A stretch of DNA of 21,243 nucleotides from Clostridia bacterium (GTDB lineage Bacteria > Bacillota_E > RBS10-35 > JAJYVN01): the NCBI GenBank assembly GCA_027335515.1, contig DAHWHT010000207.1:1-21243 (forward strand), in the 5' to 3' direction. Below, in pieces: positions 8,398 through 17,985 of the stretch (positions are counted from its first letter, which is position 1; every line of letters begins with the position of its first letter). The notes beneath the pieces were generated by a model. It searched no databases. It was not told the DNA's origin and worked only from the letters and a program-made list of their open reading frames with translations. Made by a program: the position numbers and the translations under genes.

Positions 8398-9243
8398 CTA
8401 GCTCCCCCCGGCCAGCGCCCGCGCCGCGGTGATCTCCTCGGCGTAGGTGGCGTAGTCGTCCACGGGTGTTTCAATGATCGTCGGCAGGCCGCCCAGGAAT
8501 GGGTGGGTGAGGCAGGCCGTCAGTCCTTCGGCGCCGATCTCCCCGCGTCCCAGGCGCTCGTGGCGGTCTCTGTGGCTCGCCAACGGGAACTTGCTGTCGT
8601 TGAGGTGCAGGGCCTGGATGCGCTCACGGCCCACGGCGGCGTCAAAGGCGGCGAGCATCTGGTCGATGCCGGCGTGCGTTCGGATGTCCCAGCCGGCGGC
8701 GAAGAGGTGGCAGGTGTCCAGGCAGACGGCGAGCCGTGCGGGGCGACCGCAGGCGTCCAGGATGGCACCGAGCTCCTCGGGCACGGCGCCGATCTCGCCG
8801 GTTTGCCCGGACATGGCTTCCAGGCAAAGCAGGCAGTCGCCGTCGCCGGCCTGCTCCAGGGCGGCGCAAATGCCGGCTGCGACCCGTTGCACACCGTGTT
8901 CGCGCGTGGCCGCGGGGCAATGCCCGGGGTGCAGCACGATGGCATGCACGCCCCATGCCGAGCAGCGGGCCAGATCCTCGCCCACCACGCGGACGCCGAA
9001 ATCCCAGATGTCGCGGTCGGACGCGAGGTTGATGACGTACGGCAGGTGTCCGACCAGCGGGCCAAGCCCAGTCTGGGCCTGGTAGGCACGCCAACGCGCG
9101 ATTTCCTGCGCACCGACTGTGCGGGCCGCGGAGCCGCGGGGATTGCGGGTGTGAAAGCCGAAGGTGTCCGCGCCGATGGACGTTGCCAGCGCGCCCGCCT
9201 CCGCCAGCCCGTCCCGTATGGTGATGTGGGCCCCGATCCGCAC
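8398..9243 (-). CDS. nfo: Endonuclease IV (AP endonuclease)
   Basis: A 281-residue TIM-barrel AP endonuclease that cleaves 5' to abasic sites in base-excision repair with three metal ions. The GTG at 9243 is chosen because VRIGAHITIRDGL is the family N-terminus and AAAGGG lies 9 nt before it. Metal-ligand motifs are all present in order: VGHLPYVINLAS, VLHPGHC, LLCLEAMSGQ, VCLDTCHLFAAGWD, ALHLNDSKFPLASHRDRHERLGRGEIG and IIETP. It is the first gene of the minus-strand run leading into queD-queE-queC. Queuosine and base-excision repair are not functionally linked as far as I know, so co-transcription is probably positional. Confidence 0.95.
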   Translation of the reverse strand: MRIGAHITIRDGLAEAGALATSIGADTFGFHTRNPRGSAARTVGAQEIARWRAYQAQTGLGPLVGHLPYVINLASDRDIWDFGVRVVGEDLARCSAWGVHAIVLHPGHCPAATREHGVQRVAAGICAALEQAGDGDCLLCLEAMSGQTGEIGAVPEELGAILDACGRPARLAVCLDTCHLFAAGWDIRTHAGIDQMLAAFDAAVGRERIQALHLNDSKFPLASHRDRHERLGRGEIGAEGLTACLTHPFLGGLPTIIETPVDDYATYAEEITAARALAGGS

Positions 9244-9290
9244 CCGGCATCGCCCTTTCGTCCACCGCGGCATGCGTCCCGCGGCGACGA

Positions 9291-9299
9291 TGATACAAT
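9291..9299 (+). promoter_or_regulatory. Candidate extended -10 promoter for the YpiB-like gene
   Basis: TGATACAAT is a perfect extended -10 (TG-N-TACAAT), 54 bp upstream of the GTG at 9353 and within the 109-bp divergent spacer with nfo. No good -35 is seen at 16-18 bp. Confidence 0.45.
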
Positions 9300-9352
9300 A
9301 GCACGACTTGTCGCCGGGGGCGTGGGCCGGGCGGCCGGAGGGGCGGTTGTGG

Positions 9353-9964
9353 GTGACAGATCTTCGCACCAAGTTCGAGGCCGTGCTGCGTCTCGGCCGA
9401 CACCTGCCTCAGAATCCGGATATGGCGTTCCTGCTGGGCTTCCTTTCCGGCAACCTCCAGCGGGTGCATTTTGTGCGCCACTTGGAGGGCGCGCCGGTCG
9501 CCATCGCGGTGGCGGGCGGCCGGCGGTATCTCTGGCCCGGGGGGGCGTTCTCGGCCACGGTGCACTCGGTCCCCGTACCGCTTCCGGGGCCCCTGGTGGG
9601 TGCCCTGGCGGAAAACGATGAGCCGATCTGTTTGCGCGTCAGCCTCGACGACCCCACCGACGCCGCCTGGTTTGAGCCCCTGCTGGTCGATTCGTACGAT
9701 GCGGTTCGTGCCGGTCGCAAGAGCGACAGCCTGTCCGACCGGGTGCGCGGGGTGCGCGGCCGGATCGATCAGGCCCTGGACGTGTATCGGGAGTGCCGGC
9801 GCCTGCTGGACGAGGGCCGCGGCGAGGACGAGGCGCGTCTGAAGTTCTTTCTCGGCATGGCCGAAAACGAGATCGAGGGCCTGGGGCACCAGCTGTCCGA
9901 TCTCAACGGCCGTTTGCGCGAGCGCGACGGCCTGGCGCAGGATGAGGCACCCGACGCGCCGTGA
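9353..9964 (+). CDS. YpiB-like (UPF0302/IDEAL-type) protein, tentative
   Basis: A 203-residue soluble protein starting at GTG 9353, with GGAGGGG 9 nt upstream. Residues 1-50 contain a helix pair ending in MAFLLGFLSGNLQRVHFVRH, which resembles the VWILNYLLSxxxLLxxVHFV core of Bacillus YpiB (UPF0302). A short acidic strand region (ENDEPICLRVSLDDP) sits where YpiB has its conserved strand before LAVLEENPY; here it reads FEPLLVDSYDA. The C-terminal third is charged and helical (RIDQALDVYRECRRLLDEG and a long predicted coiled coil to residue 195), compatible with an IDEAL-like tail. The assignment rests on spacing and a few blocks, not on strong identity. The function of YpiB itself is poorly defined. 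The gene converges on the DUF441 gene with 21 bp between them. Confidence 0.5.
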   Translation: MTDLRTKFEAVLRLGRHLPQNPDMAFLLGFLSGNLQRVHFVRHLEGAPVAIAVAGGRRYLWPGGAFSATVHSVPVPLPGPLVGALAENDEPICLRVSLDDPTDAAWFEPLLVDSYDAVRAGRKSDSLSDRVRGVRGRIDQALDVYRECRRLLDEGRGEDEARLKFFLGMAENEIEGLGHQLSDLNGRLRERDGLAQDEAPDAP

Positions 9965-9985
9965 GCCGTCGGGTGTGCGGGCCGC

Positions 9986-10438
9986 CTAACGCAGGCCCAT
10001 CGCCTGCAGGAGCGTCGCGGTGAGTCCGGCGGCGATGAGCGGGCCGGTCGGCACGCCGCGCAGGAAGATCGTTCCGAGCACCGAACCGACGATCATGCCG
10101 ACGAGCGCGGCCGGATAAGTGTGCAGAAAGTTTACGCCGTTGCGGCCAAACCACGCAGCGCAGGCGGCGACCCCCAGCCCGATGAGCCCGGAGGGCCGCA
10201 GCAGTTCCCCGGCGAAGGCGGAAAGGGACAGGCGGTCCCCCGCCAGCGGCGCCAGAAGTCCCGCGACCAAGAGCAGGATGCCAAGGCTGGTGCCGCGCTG
10301 ATCCAGGAAGCGGATGGCCACCTCGACCCGGCCCAGACGCAGCAGCAACAGCGCCGCGGCGGCGCCGGCGATCAGCGGGTTGCGGCCCGCGATCCCAAGC
10401 GCCACGCAGAGCAGCAGCAGAATCAGGCCGTCCGCCAA
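9986..10438 (-). CDS. DUF441 (YeaL/YtwI-type) integral membrane protein
   Basis: A 150-residue protein with four hydrophobic segments. I chose the TTG at 10438, with GGAAGGGG 7 nt upstream; an in-frame ATG at 10456 has no ribosome binding site. The DUF441 pattern is clear: LILLLLCVALGIAGRNPLIA in the first membrane span, FLDQRGTSLGILLLVAGLLA in the second, GDRLSLSAF and the VNFLHTYPAALVGMIVGSVL span with the conserved Pro, and FLRGVPTGPLIAAGLTA at the end. The family is common in Firmicutes and of unknown function. It has no operon partner here. Confidence 0.88.
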   Translation of the reverse strand: MADGLILLLLCVALGIAGRNPLIAGAAAALLLLRLGRVEVAIRFLDQRGTSLGILLLVAGLLAPLAGDRLSLSAFAGELLRPSGLIGLGVAACAAWFGRNGVNFLHTYPAALVGMIVGSVLGTIFLRGVPTGPLIAAGLTATLLQAMGLR

Positions 10439-10577
10439 TGCCCCACCCCTTCCCATGCCGCTACGCCGTATGCCGTCCCGGTGCCGGCCATGCCCACCGA
10501 ACCGCCCCGCCGGCTGCGGCATACCCTGCGCCCATGCGCAACCCGGCGGGCCGGGTGGTGAAGGGGATGGTGGGGGA

Positions 10578-11339
10578 ATGGCGGATGGGCAACGCGCGGG
10601 CGGTGGCGAGGCGTGGGGCGACACCTGCCCGTTTCCGGTTTCCGGTCGCGTCGGCAAGCCCCGGACCCACGGGGTGACGATGGTCATCGACAAGGGGCTG
10701 GGGCTTGCGGCCACGGCGGATCTCTTTGAACTGGCGGGTCCCTGTATCGACCTTCTCAAGCTGGCGTTCGGAACGACCGCGTTCTATCCGCCGGCGGTGC
10801 TGGAACGCAAGCTGCGCCTGGCCGAGGACGCCGGGGTCTTGGTGTATCCGGGGGGGACCTTCCTGGAGGTCGCCGTCGCGCAGGGCCGCGGCCGGGCGTT
10901 TATCGAACGGGCCGCCGCCCTGGGCTTTCGGGCGATCGAGATCTCGGATGGTACGATCCAGATGTCCTCACGCACCCGCTGCACGCTGATGGATATCGCC
11001 GCGGCCCGCCAGTTGCGGGTTCTGACGGAGGTTGGCAAGAAGCACCCGGCCGACCGCGTGCCGCGCAGCAACATCCGGGAACAGATCGGGGCGGACCTGC
11101 GCCATGGTGCCTGGAAGGTGATCGTCGAAGGCCGGGAGTCCGGCAAGGGTGTCGTCATCTACCGCGAGGACGGCAGCATCGACGAAGAGGAGATGGAGGA
11201 TATCGCGGCGGCCGTGGCGGACGGTACGCGCCTGCTCTGGGAGGCACCGCTGAAAAACCAGCAGCAGGATCTCATCCTGCGTTTCGGTTGCAACGTCAAT
11301 CTGGGCAACATCCACACCGACGAGGCCCTGTCGCTTTAG
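10578..11339 (+). CDS. comA: Phosphosulfolactate synthase ComA
   Basis: A 253-residue TIM-barrel lyase that adds sulfite to phosphoenolpyruvate to form (2R)-phospho-3-sulfolactate, the first step toward sulfolactate or coenzyme M. In spore-formers the homologue YitD is linked to sulfolactate found in spores. Motifs seen: VGKPRTHGVTMVIDKGLGL at the N-terminus, DLLKLAFGTTA, VLVYPGGTFLEVA, AIEISDGTI, LTEVGKKHP and KVIVEGRESGKG, and the terminal FGCNVNLGNI. The ATG at 10578 has AAGGGG 11 nt upstream and gives the normal family length. ComB (the phosphatase) is not adjacent; the following 560 bp hold no recognisable comB. On the other side of that gap a SlcC-like dehydrogenase points toward it, and a SuyAB-like pair lies 5 kb downstream. 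Confidence 0.93.
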   Translation: MADGQRAGGGEAWGDTCPFPVSGRVGKPRTHGVTMVIDKGLGLAATADLFELAGPCIDLLKLAFGTTAFYPPAVLERKLRLAEDAGVLVYPGGTFLEVAVAQGRGRAFIERAAALGFRAIEISDGTIQMSSRTRCTLMDIAAARQLRVLTEVGKKHPADRVPRSNIREQIGADLRHGAWKVIVEGRESGKGVVIYREDGSIDEEEMEDIAAAVADGTRLLWEAPLKNQQQDLILRFGCNVNLGNIHTDEALSL

Positions 11340-11900
11340 GCGTTGCGCGTGGGGCTTCGCGGCGACACACTGCGCGCGGCGATCCTCTCCCTCCGCATTC
11401 CGTCGGCCAATCATGTGGGCGAGTCGTCCGGTGACCAAGGGTCCTGATGCCGCTGCACGCCGCCGTTGTGGAACCCGCCGTCGGCACCGCCGCCCGGGAC
11501 GCGCTGTGCGGCCTGCCGGCGGCGGGTGCCGGCCCCGCGCGACCGCGCCGGATGCCGCGAGGCGGAACACTCGCCGCGGGCCGCGCCGCTTGGCGTTCAA
11601 CCCGGATGCCTGCCCTGCCACCGCCACCGCAACCGCGTGGTCATTGGCAGCCGCCGCCACGAGCGTCTCCTTCCGCCGCTGTAAGTTGCGCAACGCTCGC
11701 TTGCGTCGGTTCGGCAGCGGCTGCCCGGCGGCCTCCCAACGTAGTCCGCGCAGACGGAGATGCCCAGACGCTTCGCCGGTTGCCCGTCGAGAGCATCTAT
11801 TTGCCCACCAGAGCCCCTCTATCTACCATTTACCATGGGCAGACGTTGTCAAGACTCAAAGGCACATCCCCGTCGATTGGCGACGGCACGTCCGACCCCG
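11340..11900. other. About 560 bp between comA and the dehydrogenase with no recognised gene
   Basis: Open frames exist on both strands, but their composition is that of GC-rich noise (R, P, A and T), and the longest minus-strand frame simply continues antisense into comA. A patch around 11795-11860 is clearly poorer in GC than its surroundings. On the minus strand it carries TTGACA (complement of 11847-11852), but I find no convincing -10 at 16-18 bp; the best AT-rich hexamers are at 20-22 bp. An imperfect inverted repeat with arms TCTACC and GGCAGA spans 11822-11843. I looked specifically for a decayed comB and could not identify one. A lost gene or a regulatory segment are both possible. 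Confidence 0.4.
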
Positions 11901-12860
11901 TCATGCCATGCCCGGGACGGCGCGCAGCGGGGAGCGACCGGTCAGAACACGAACGACGTCCTCGGCCACGTGAAGGGCCACCGTCCTTTGGGCCTGGCGG
12001 GTCAGGGCCGCCATGTGCGGCGTTCGCAGCAGGTGGGGAGCGCCATCCAGGGGATCGGGCGATCGGGGCGGTTCGGGGTCGCGGACGTCCAGCGCCGCGC
12101 CCGCCAGCCAGCCTTCGCGCAACGCCCTGGCAAGGGCCGCTTCATCGATCAGACCCCCGCGCGCCGTGTTGATCAGGGTGGCCTCGGGTCTCAGCAGTGC
12201 CAGTTGCGGCGCGCCGATCAGGTGGCGGCTGGCCGGGGTCAGCGCGGCGTGGAGGCTGACGGTGTCCGACCGCCGCAGCAGGTCCGGCAGGTCGACCAAC
12301 TCGGCGGCCACCTCGCGCAGATCGCCGTCGTCGGGACGCCGGCCGGGCTGACTCACCAGGAGCCGCATCCCCAGACCGTGGGCGCGGTGGGCCAGTGCGC
12401 GGCCGACGCGGCCGAAGCCGACGATGCCCAGCGCGCAGCCCCCCAACTCATGGCCGACGTGGCGGGCGCGCGCCTCCCAGTCCGGGTTGCGACCGCCGGC
12501 CCATGACGGCTGCAGCCCGCGCGCCAGCGCGAGGATCAACAGGAGTGCGAACTCGGCGGTGGCGGCGGTGTTGGCGTCGGGGGCGTGCACCACGGTCACC
12601 CCGGCGCGGCGCAGGGCCGGCAGGTCCAGGTTGTCCAGTCCGCTGCCCAGTCGACCGACGACCCGCAGGGAGGGTGCCGCGTCGAGCAGATCGCCCCCGA
12701 CCCGCACGCAGTTTCGCACCACCAGGCCGTCGATCTCGCGTACCGCCTGCAACCAACCGGGCGGCTGGGCGGCCAGATCCGGGCGGTAGCATACGCTCAA
12801 CTCGGTTTCCAGGACTCCAAGGCCGGCTGGGTCCATGAACTCCGCGACCAGAACCTGCAT
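11901..12860 (-). CDS. D-isomer-specific 2-hydroxyacid dehydrogenase, SlcC/SerA-like
   Basis: A 319-residue NAD-dependent dehydrogenase starting at ATG 12860, with GGGAGGG 10 nt upstream. It lacks the C-terminal ACT domain of longer SerA enzymes. The N-terminal catalytic domain shows VLVAEFMDPAGLGVLE, VVRNCVRVGGDLLDAAPSLR and VVGRLGSGLDNLDLPALRRA. The NAD fold has the GIVGFGRVGRALAHRAHGLG glycine motif. The catalytic Arg is in LINTARGGLIDE, the Glu in LDVRDPEPP and the His in LLRTPHMAALT. The EFMDPAGL / VVRNxxxV / VVGRLGxGLDN pattern is close to what I recall of (S)-sulfolactate dehydrogenase SlcC, and ComA next door supports a sulfolactate or sulfopyruvate substrate. D-3-phosphoglycerate or another 2-hydroxyacid remains possible. 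Family confidence is high; substrate confidence is about 0.45. Confidence 0.88.
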   Translation of the reverse strand: MQVLVAEFMDPAGLGVLETELSVCYRPDLAAQPPGWLQAVREIDGLVVRNCVRVGGDLLDAAPSLRVVGRLGSGLDNLDLPALRRAGVTVVHAPDANTAATAEFALLLILALARGLQPSWAGGRNPDWEARARHVGHELGGCALGIVGFGRVGRALAHRAHGLGMRLLVSQPGRRPDDGDLREVAAELVDLPDLLRRSDTVSLHAALTPASRHLIGAPQLALLRPEATLINTARGGLIDEAALARALREGWLAGAALDVRDPEPPRSPDPLDGAPHLLRTPHMAALTRQAQRTVALHVAEDVVRVLTGRSPLRAVPGMA

Positions 12861-12947
12861 GGTGGCGGTGCCCTCCCATACGGCGCCTGGGATGGGTGTA
12901 GGGTATGCGCGGGGCCCGGTGAGGGCTCCGCGCCGCGGTGAACGCCG

Positions 12948-12956
12948 TGGTATGCT
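12948..12956 (+). promoter_or_regulatory. Candidate extended -10 promoter of the unknown 475-residue gene
   Basis: TGGTATGCT fits TG-N-TATnnT and lies 36 bp before the GTG start chosen at 12992. It would place transcription start near 12963, which argues against the in-frame start at 12938. No -35 match is seen. Confidence 0.35.
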
Positions 12957-12991
12957 GGGTCTGCATGTGGTGCGGTCTGGGGGCGGCGGCC

Positions 12992-14419
12992 GTGTTCGTG
13001 CCGGACGAAGAGATGGCGCGTACCCTGGAGGGCTGGAGCCGTCTGCTTGCGGCCGACGGTTTGGCGGAACTCTGGCCGGGTTGGTCGGCCGCGGCGGAGC
13101 CTGTGGCGATCGTGCCACCCCGCAGCGAGGGCGTCTTCCTGCTGCGCGGTCCGGCCGATGTCGGGCGTCCGGTCGCCGGACGCGATGGCCGGACGTGGCC
13201 GGATCTGGCGCGCGTGGAGGCCCGCGAGCTGAGCCGCATCGGTTTCGAGGCACCACGCCGGCCTGGCGAAAGCGCGTTGCACTGGCGGGGGCGGCCGCCG
13301 CTGCCGCTGGCCGGCGGCGCACCCTCCGGGGTGGCCGCCGCCGACCTCGTGGCCGACTGGTTCGCCCGCTGGTGGGGGGCCGATCGGACATCGGCAGCCC
13401 AGGCCCCGGCGGCCATCGGTGAGGAATCGGCCGAAGCCGGGGCGCTGACAACGGTGGAAGGCCGGCTGCTGGCCGCCATCCTCCGGGGGCCGTGCGCGCC
13501 GCAGCCCGTCTGGCGCCAGGCCCTGCAACTGCTCATGGTGCGCCGCGAGCGCCGGGCCGCCCTCGAATCCGAGGAGATCGACCGCCAGCGCGCCCGCGAG
13601 CTGAGTGGCGGATTACCGCTCTACGTCGCGTTGCGTTGGGCGCAGGGCCGGGCTCCCGCAGCCGCGGCGGAACGGGCCTCGGCCCTGGATGCGGCCCTGG
13701 CCGACCTCGGGGCGGGTCCCCTTGCCGGCAGGGATGCCGGTGTGGGGCTCGCCCTGTGCCTTGTCCTGGACCGCATGCAGGCCACGATCGAGGCCGCGGG
13801 TGCGTTGCGGCGCGCCCGTGTGGCCCTTGAGTGGCGCGAGCGGGTGCGTCGGGCCGCCCAGGCCGCAACGCAGGGGCTGGACGCCGGACTGGACGCGGTC
13901 CTTCCCCTGGATGGCGGGTCGCGGGACGATGCCGCCCTGCGGAGCGCCCTGCGCACGCACGGGTACGCGGCGGCCCTGGAGGCCTCCCGCCAAAGATTCG
14001 AAACGGCCGCGGAGGCGCGCCGGGCCCTGGTGGACCGGATCCTGCACGGCAGTGGGACGCTGATGGCGGTGGATGTGTCCGCCCTTGGCGCGCCCGCGGT
14101 GCGCTGTGCCGCCGGGGCGCCGCAGGCCGTGCACACCCGCCTGCACGTCTACCCCGAGGGTGCGGACTTTCGCTTTCCTGGCGGCTGTCGGGTCACCTTC
14201 GACCTGCCGGTCGCCCGCGACCTCGGCAGCGGACTGCTGCAGGCGCGCGTCGCCGTCCGGCCCGTGTTCGCCGCGGACGGCGGTGCGCCGGGGGAGGCGG
14301 CCGCGGCCGCGGCTTTCACGGAAGGTTTGGAACTGCGCCTGCCCGGCTTGGAATTGCTGGCGGCGGCTGGTACGATCCATCCGATCGACGGGGGCTACCT
14401 GCTGCGGTTGCTGCGCTAG
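12992..14419 (+). CDS. Unknown-family protein of about 475 residues
   Basis: I do not recognise this protein. The frame is open from 12938; GTG 12992 is preferred because it follows a GGGGG-rich site at about 8 nt and lies downstream of a candidate -10, but ATG 12965 is possible. The N-terminal part (to about residue 130) is mixed and contains WPDLARVEARELSRIGFEAP. Residues about 145-370 are strongly helical and charged (RRERRAALESEEIDRQRARE, RRARVALEWRERVRRAAQAA), consistent with an all-alpha or coiled domain. The last 110 residues look beta-rich (AVHTRLHVYPEGADFRFPGG, RVTFDLPVARDLG, LLQARVAVRPVFAAD, LELRLPGLEL). There is no signal peptide, membrane span or cysteine motif. Third-position GC is high and the second position is balanced, so it is very likely a real gene. 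It ends about 60 bp before the TPP aptamer and may be a lineage-specific protein. Confidence 0.8.
   Translation: MFVPDEEMARTLEGWSRLLAADGLAELWPGWSAAAEPVAIVPPRSEGVFLLRGPADVGRPVAGRDGRTWPDLARVEARELSRIGFEAPRRPGESALHWRGRPPLPLAGGAPSGVAAADLVADWFARWWGADRTSAAQAPAAIGEESAEAGALTTVEGRLLAAILRGPCAPQPVWRQALQLLMVRRERRAALESEEIDRQRARELSGGLPLYVALRWAQGRAPAAAAERASALDAALADLGAGPLAGRDAGVGLALCLVLDRMQATIEAAGALRRARVALEWRERVRRAAQAATQGLDAGLDAVLPLDGGSRDDAALRSALRTHGYAAALEASRQRFETAAEARRALVDRILHGSGTLMAVDVSALGAPAVRCAAGAPQAVHTRLHVYPEGADFRFPGGCRVTFDLPVARDLGSGLLQARVAVRPVFAADGGAPGEAAAAAAFTEGLELRLPGLELLAAAGTIHPIDGGYLLRLLR
14348..14376 (+). promoter_or_regulatory. Candidate promoter of the riboswitch-thiC transcript
   Basis: TTGGAA (14348-14353), 17 bp, then TACGAT (14371-14376) preceded by TGG makes an extended -10 with a fair -35. 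It lies inside the 3' end of the upstream gene and would give a leader of about 95 nt before the aptamer. Confidence 0.45.
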
Positions 14420-14477
14420 GGTTCTGGGTAGGGATTGCCGCGGTGGTCGGGAAGTAATGGCGGAACTGCATAGAGAC

Positions 14478-14573
14478 GCACGCTAGGGGTGTCCGCCGCG
14501 GGCGGACTGAGAACGGGTCGCGGGACCCGTACCCTTGAACCTGATCTGGGTGACACCAGCGGAGGGAAGCGGC
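14478..14573 (+). promoter_or_regulatory. TPP (thi-box) riboswitch aptamer
   Basis: The conserved TPP aptamer is plain. P1 pairs CGCT (14481-14484) with AGCG (14568-14571). AGGGGTG follows, and a P3-type hairpin GTCCGCC / GGCGGAC spans 14491-14507. CTGAGA (14507-14512) is the pyrimidine-binding segment, and ACCCTTGAACCTGATCTGG (14531-14549), TGACACCAG and GCGGAGGGAAG form the pyrophosphate-binding half. Binding of thiamine pyrophosphate should reduce expression of thiC and of any genes co-transcribed with it. Confidence 0.97.
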
Positions 14574-14576
14574 CGT

Positions 14577-16452
<1,876 letters not shown>

Positions 16453-16469
16453 GCGAACGGAGGGCGGCC

Positions 16470-17639
16470 ATGCTGGCGGACCACTTTCTGGGCTACCGTC
16501 GCCGTGCGGGCGAAGTCGGCGTCCGCAACCACGTGCTGCTGCTGCCGACGATCACCTGCGCCAATCAGGTGGCGGCTTCGGCCGCCACCCTGGCGCGGGG
16601 ATCGGTCTTTGTGACGCATCAGCACGGCTGCGGGCAGACCGGCCGCGACCTGGAACAGACCCTGCGCACCTTTATCGGTTACGGCAGCAATCCCAACGTG
16701 TATGGGGTGGTGGTCTGCGGGCTCGGCTGTGAGGCCGCCGCCGCGCGGATCGTGGCCGAGGGCATCGCGCGGCGCGCGGCCAAGCCCGTGGCCCTGGTGC
16801 TGATCCAGGAATCCGGCGGCACCCTGCGCGCCATCGAGGAGGCGGCCCGCGCCGCGGCCCAGATGCTGCAGGACGCCTCCGACCTGCAGCGCGAGCCGGT
16901 GCCGATGTCCGAATTGGTGCTGGGGACCGAATGCGGCGGATCGGACGCCTGCTCCGGGATTTCGGCCAATCCGGCCGTGGGCAGTGTCGCCGATCGGCTG
17001 GTGGACGCCGGGGGCACCGTTATTCTGGCGGAAACCACCGAATTGATCGGCGCCGAACACCTGCTGGCCGAGCGCGCCGCCCGCCCGGAGGTGGCGCAGC
17101 GGGTGTATGAGGTGATCGACCGCTACGAGCGGGAGATTCTGGCCACCGGCTACGATATGCGCGGGGGAAATCCCTCACCTGGAAACATCGCCGGCGGGTT
17201 GACGACGATTGAGGAGAAATCCCTGGGCGCGGCGCCCACGGCAGGGACGCGGCCCCTGATGGACGTCATTCCGTACGCCACCCGGCCCGGGACCCGCGGG
17301 CTGGTCTGGATGGATACCCCAGGCCACGACATCGAGCAGTTGACCGGCATGGTGGCCGGCGGGGCACAGGTGGTGGCGTTCACGACCGGCCGCGGTACGC
17401 CGACCGGCTGCTGCATCGCGCCCGTTCTCAAGATTGCCACCAACACCGCGACGTTTGAGCGGTTGCGCGACAACACCGATCTCGATGCCGGGGACATCGT
17501 GGCTGGGACCGCGTCGGTGGCGGAGGTCGGCGACCGGCTGTATGGGGAACTGGTGCGCACCTGCTCCGGCCGGTTGACGCGGTCGGAGGTCCTGGGGCAT
17601 CAGGAGTTCGGACTGTGGCGCATCGGACCGACGCTGTGA
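16470..17639 (+). CDS. UxaA-family lyase large subunit, SuyB-like ((2R)-sulfolactate sulfo-lyase beta)
   Basis: A 389-residue protein of the altronate/galactarate dehydratase (UxaA) family in its two-subunit form, where the small SAF domain is encoded separately by the next gene. ATG 16470 is preferred because GGAGG lies 6 nt before it. Family blocks are intact: FLGYRRRAGEVGVRNHVLLL, ITCANQVAA, HQHGCGQTGRDLEQTLRTF, SNPNVYGVVVCGLGCE, LVLGTECGGSDACSGISANP, ILAETTELIGAEHLLAERA, DMRGGNPSPGNIAGGLTTIE, MDTPGHDIEQLTGMVAGGAQ and FTTGRGTPTGCCIAPVLKI. Cysteines in GCGQ, GCE and ECGGSD suit an Fe-S or iron site. Split UxaA proteins include SuyAB, which cleaves 3-sulfolactate to pyruvate and sulfite; sugar-acid dehydratases are the alternative. 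The comA and SlcC-like genes upstream favour sulfolactate. Downstream of thiC on the TPP-controlled transcript. Confidence 0.85.
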   Translation: MLADHFLGYRRRAGEVGVRNHVLLLPTITCANQVAASAATLARGSVFVTHQHGCGQTGRDLEQTLRTFIGYGSNPNVYGVVVCGLGCEAAAARIVAEGIARRAAKPVALVLIQESGGTLRAIEEAARAAAQMLQDASDLQREPVPMSELVLGTECGGSDACSGISANPAVGSVADRLVDAGGTVILAETTELIGAEHLLAERAARPEVAQRVYEVIDRYEREILATGYDMRGGNPSPGNIAGGLTTIEEKSLGAAPTAGTRPLMDVIPYATRPGTRGLVWMDTPGHDIEQLTGMVAGGAQVVAFTTGRGTPTGCCIAPVLKIATNTATFERLRDNTDLDAGDIVAGTASVAEVGDRLYGELVRTCSGRLTRSEVLGHQEFGLWRIGPTL

Positions 17640-17953
17640 CGGACGATCGCGGGGGGGCGGCTGCGCTGGCGATCCTGCTCGTACTGGATGCGCGGGACAA
17701 TGTGGCGGTGGCCCTGGAAGGGCTGGAATCGGGAAGCGTCGTCCCGTTTGCCGGCGGCACCCTGGTCGTGCGCGATGCGGTTCCCATGGGCCACAAGGTG
17801 GCGGTGCGCCCGATCGCCGCCGGAACGTCGGTCTTGAAATACGGGGCGGTGATCGGTCGTGCCACCGTGGATATCGCGCAGGGCTGCCACGTCCACATCC
17901 ACAACGTCGAGGGTCTGCGCGGCCGGGGCGACCGGGCGGGCGGCGGCGTTTAG
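17636..17953 (+). CDS. SAF-domain small subunit, SuyA-like
   Basis: A 105-residue partner of the preceding lyase. The GTG at 17636 overlaps the upstream stop as GTGA, which indicates translational coupling; no strong ribosome binding site of its own is seen. The SAF / UxaA N-terminal domain pattern is clear: LVLDARDNVAVALEGLESGS, then AVPMGHKVAVRPIAAG, LKYGAVIGRATVDIAQG and HVHIHNVEGLRG, matching the usual GHKIAL / KYGEVIGxATxDI / HVHxHN motifs. The domain carries histidines that contribute to the active site of UxaA/SuyB-type enzymes. Its length is normal for SuyA-type subunits. Confidence 0.85.
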   Translation: MTDDRGGAAALAILLVLDARDNVAVALEGLESGSVVPFAGGTLVVRDAVPMGHKVAVRPIAAGTSVLKYGAVIGRATVDIAQGCHVHIHNVEGLRGRGDRAGGGV

Positions 17954-17985
17954 GCTCCCAGGGCGCACGTCAGGGGAGTGGGGGC

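Noticed and set aside
6808..9621. 937-codon plus-strand open frame across queC, queE, queD and nfo
   Set aside because: It is antisense to four well-supported genes, and its product is a low-complexity mix of G, R, P, A and V with no domain.
11340..11900. A decayed comB (phosphosulfolactate phosphatase) in the gap after comA
   Set aside because: I translated both strands and found no DxxRATT or TTxNGT-type motif or other ComB block.
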